Part shown: positions 15,335-16,597 of the stretch, piece by piece
Position numbering within the stretch: the first letter of the stretch is position 1
How the letters are laid out: each line of letters begins with the position of its first letter
NCBI GenBank assembly: GCA_003554665.1
Contig: PWGY01000056.1
Location: 1-16,597 of the forward strand
Length of the DNA stretch: 16,597 nucleotides
Source of the DNA: Bacteroidales bacterium
GTDB taxonomy: Bacteria; Bacteroidota; Bacteroidia; Bacteroidales; UBA7960
Reading direction: 5' to 3'
Translations under genes and position numbers: made by a program
The notes under the pieces: generated by a model
Seen by the model: only the letters and a program-made list of their open reading frames with translations
The model's database searches: none
What the model was told of the DNA's origin: nothing

Positions 15335-16282
15335 ATGAAAATACTGGTCTTCGGTGCCGGTGTCGTCGGCACCACTTATGCATGGCAGCTACAGGAGGCA
15401 GGTTACGATATCACCCTGTTTGTACGCAAACAGCGAATGGTAAGGTATGCGCACTCAGGCGTTCCGGTTAATTATACAGACTTGCGCAATCAGGCAAAAG
15501 ACTATGGGCAATCTGTATTCAGACCCAGTGTAATAGACCGCCTTGATGCCAACAACCCTTTTGATCTGATCATTGTTTCGGTCAGGAGCAATCAGTGGTC
15601 TGATGCACTGCCCTATATTGCCAAATACGCAGGAAAAGCGGATGTCCTGTTATTGGGAAACATGTGGGAAGAAGTAAAAAGCGCCCGTAAAATATTTCCG
15701 GAAGGAAAATGTTTTTTTGGGTTCCCCGGAGCCGTTATTGGAAGCCCCACTGAAAACGGCATCAACTGCCATCTTTTCAACAATGGTCACACCATACTTG
15801 GAGAACCGGGAAATAAAGCTACCGAAAGACTGAAAAAAACGGCAGAAATCCTGGATTCTGCGGGCCTGAACCCCAAAACTGAAAAAAACATTAAAGACTG
15901 GCTACCCACCCGTTACCTCATATCAGCCATACAGCCGGCACTGATCAATAAAGCCGGAGGGGCACGGTTGTTTGCTTCCAATAAAATGCTGATACGCCAA
16001 TACATCATTGCCCTGAAAGAGGGTCAGAAGGTATGCCGGAAAAAAGGCGTCAAATCAGTGAAGCTTTTCCCGTTTTCCCGCTTTTTTCTCCCCGGCTTTT
16101 TATTAACAACCTTAATCCGCCGGCAATTCAGTGACGAGGTGGTGGCAGCGCTTGACAACCACATGAAACATGCAGCGGCAGAAAAGAAGAAACAGTATTA
16201 CGACGTGTTTCATACAGGGAAAAGACTCCGGGTCCGCATGCCCTACTGGCGGTCATTTGAAAAATACCTGGATTTTTCCTAA
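15335..16282 (+). CDS. Ketopantoate-reductase-like NAD(P)-binding oxidoreductase
   Basis: A 315-residue protein with an N-terminal Rossmann domain of the ApbA/PanE type: MKILVFGAGVVGTTYA contains the dinucleotide-binding GAGVVG (7-12), and LIIVSVRSNQ (78-87) matches the segment after the fourth strand. The C-terminal half is helical and retains a candidate catalytic lysine around K187 (IKDWLPTRYL), but the Asn that normally follows in PanE (in a K..xN context) is not evident. A different substrate from ketopantoate is therefore likely (inference). The in-frame extension upstream to 15113 overlaps recG on the other strand and is not coding, and the ATG at 15335 starts the Rossmann motif properly. 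Confidence 0.85.
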   Translation: MKILVFGAGVVGTTYAWQLQEAGYDITLFVRKQRMVRYAHSGVPVNYTDLRNQAKDYGQSVFRPSVIDRLDANNPFDLIIVSVRSNQWSDALPYIAKYAGKADVLLLGNMWEEVKSARKIFPEGKCFFGFPGAVIGSPTENGINCHLFNNGHTILGEPGNKATERLKKTAEILDSAGLNPKTEKNIKDWLPTRYLISAIQPALINKAGGARLFASNKMLIRQYIIALKEGQKVCRKKGVKSVKLFPFSRFFLPGFLLTTLIRRQFSDEVVAALDNHMKHAAAEKKKQYYDVFHTGKRLRVRMPYWRSFEKYLDFS

Positions 16283-16323
16283 TTTTAAGTGTTTTCCGGC
16301 AAACACCCATAAAACAAAAAACA

Positions 16324-16597
16324 ATGAAACGAATTGGACTTCTTCTACTTGGATTATTCCTGATCACAAACTCCCTGCAGGCATTCGAGCCTTCGCGCAT
16401 GCACCCGACAGACCGTTTCATTGTCACCCTCTTCACCGATCTGTGGCAGGAAGTACCGGACGATATCAGCCTTCGGACCATTCAACGGGGTGTCAGCATC
16501 AATGCCATGCAGGATATGCCGCTGGGACGCAGCAACTTCAGTGTTGCCGCAGGGCTGGGGTTTTCCAGCCACAACCTTTACAGCGACCACCGTTACC
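16324..16597 (+). CDS. Partial secreted protein, probable outer-membrane beta-barrel
   Basis: The reading frame opens with ATG at 16324 and stays open to the window end (91 codons and one base, no stop), so the C-terminus is missing. The first 20 residues, MKRIGLLLLGLFLITNSLQA, form a signal peptide with likely cleavage after Ala. The rest (about FEPSRMHPTDRF...) includes IQRGVSINAMQDMPLGRSNF and then SVAAGLGFSSHNLYSD, whose alternating hydrophobic residues and Gly/aromatic ends look like barrel strands of Bacteroidota outer-membrane proteins. It starts 41 bases after the reductase-like gene on the same strand and may be co-transcribed. The family name cannot be fixed from this fragment. Confidence 0.75.
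   Translation, partial: MKRIGLLLLGLFLITNSLQAFEPSRMHPTDRFIVTLFTDLWQEVPDDISLRTIQRGVSINAMQDMPLGRSNFSVAAGLGFSSHNLYSDHRY

Overview
The window looks like a chromosomal stretch from a Bacteroidota bacterium, probably in or near the Bacteroidales/Marinilabiliales. Four things suggest this. Upstream sites match the Bacteroidota promoter pattern (TTTG, about 20 bp, TAnnTTTG) and start codons lack Shine-Dalgarno sequences. The sensor/regulator pair closely resembles RprX/RprY of Bacteroides. The TonB protein has the typical Bacteroidota 'VEDQPQFPGG...' C-terminal domain. The Suf proteins have Bacteroidota-style order and content. No phage, insertion sequence, CRISPR array or rRNA was seen.

Layout, left to right. 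(1) 1-895: tRNA-Leu(CAA) with its terminator, then an iron superoxide dismutase gene (sodB) whose 3' end is duplicated just after the stop. (2) 996-4459: a rprX-rprY two-component operon, translationally overlapped by a tocopherol-cyclase-like gene. (3) 4510-11148: a long iron-sulfur assembly operon, sufB-sufC-sufD-sufS-(4-TM membrane protein)-sufE-sufT, behind a textbook Bacteroidota promoter. (4) 11282-12976: gcvH (lipoyl carrier of the glycine cleavage system), a VanZ-like membrane protein and a TonB-type energy transducer. A strong bidirectional terminator follows. (5) 13100-15220 on the minus strand: recG helicase. (6) 15335-16597: a divergent ketopantoate-reductase-like oxidoreductase and the first 91 codons of a secreted, probable outer-membrane beta-barrel protein that runs off the window.

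The most unusual part is the 313-bp gap between sufB and sufC. It starts with ten exact-period 7-bp repeats (TAGARGN), the first of which supplies the sufB stop codon. A run of six short perfect palindromes follows, reaching to 12-13 bases before the sufC start. The palindromes fall into two subfamilies that differ by compensatory changes in both arms, and one has its loop inverted. The rest of the suf operon is tightly packed, so this array sits inside a transcript where it could shape mRNA processing or sufC translation.

Functionally, sodB (superoxide removal), rprXY (envelope or oxidative-stress signalling by analogy) and suf (Fe-S assembly under stress) form a plausible oxidative-stress and iron neighbourhood, but co-regulation is inference. 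I see no convincing wholly new multi-gene system. The best candidates for new biology are the palindrome array, the conserved-looking membrane protein embedded in the suf operon, and the cyclase-like gene coupled to rprY.
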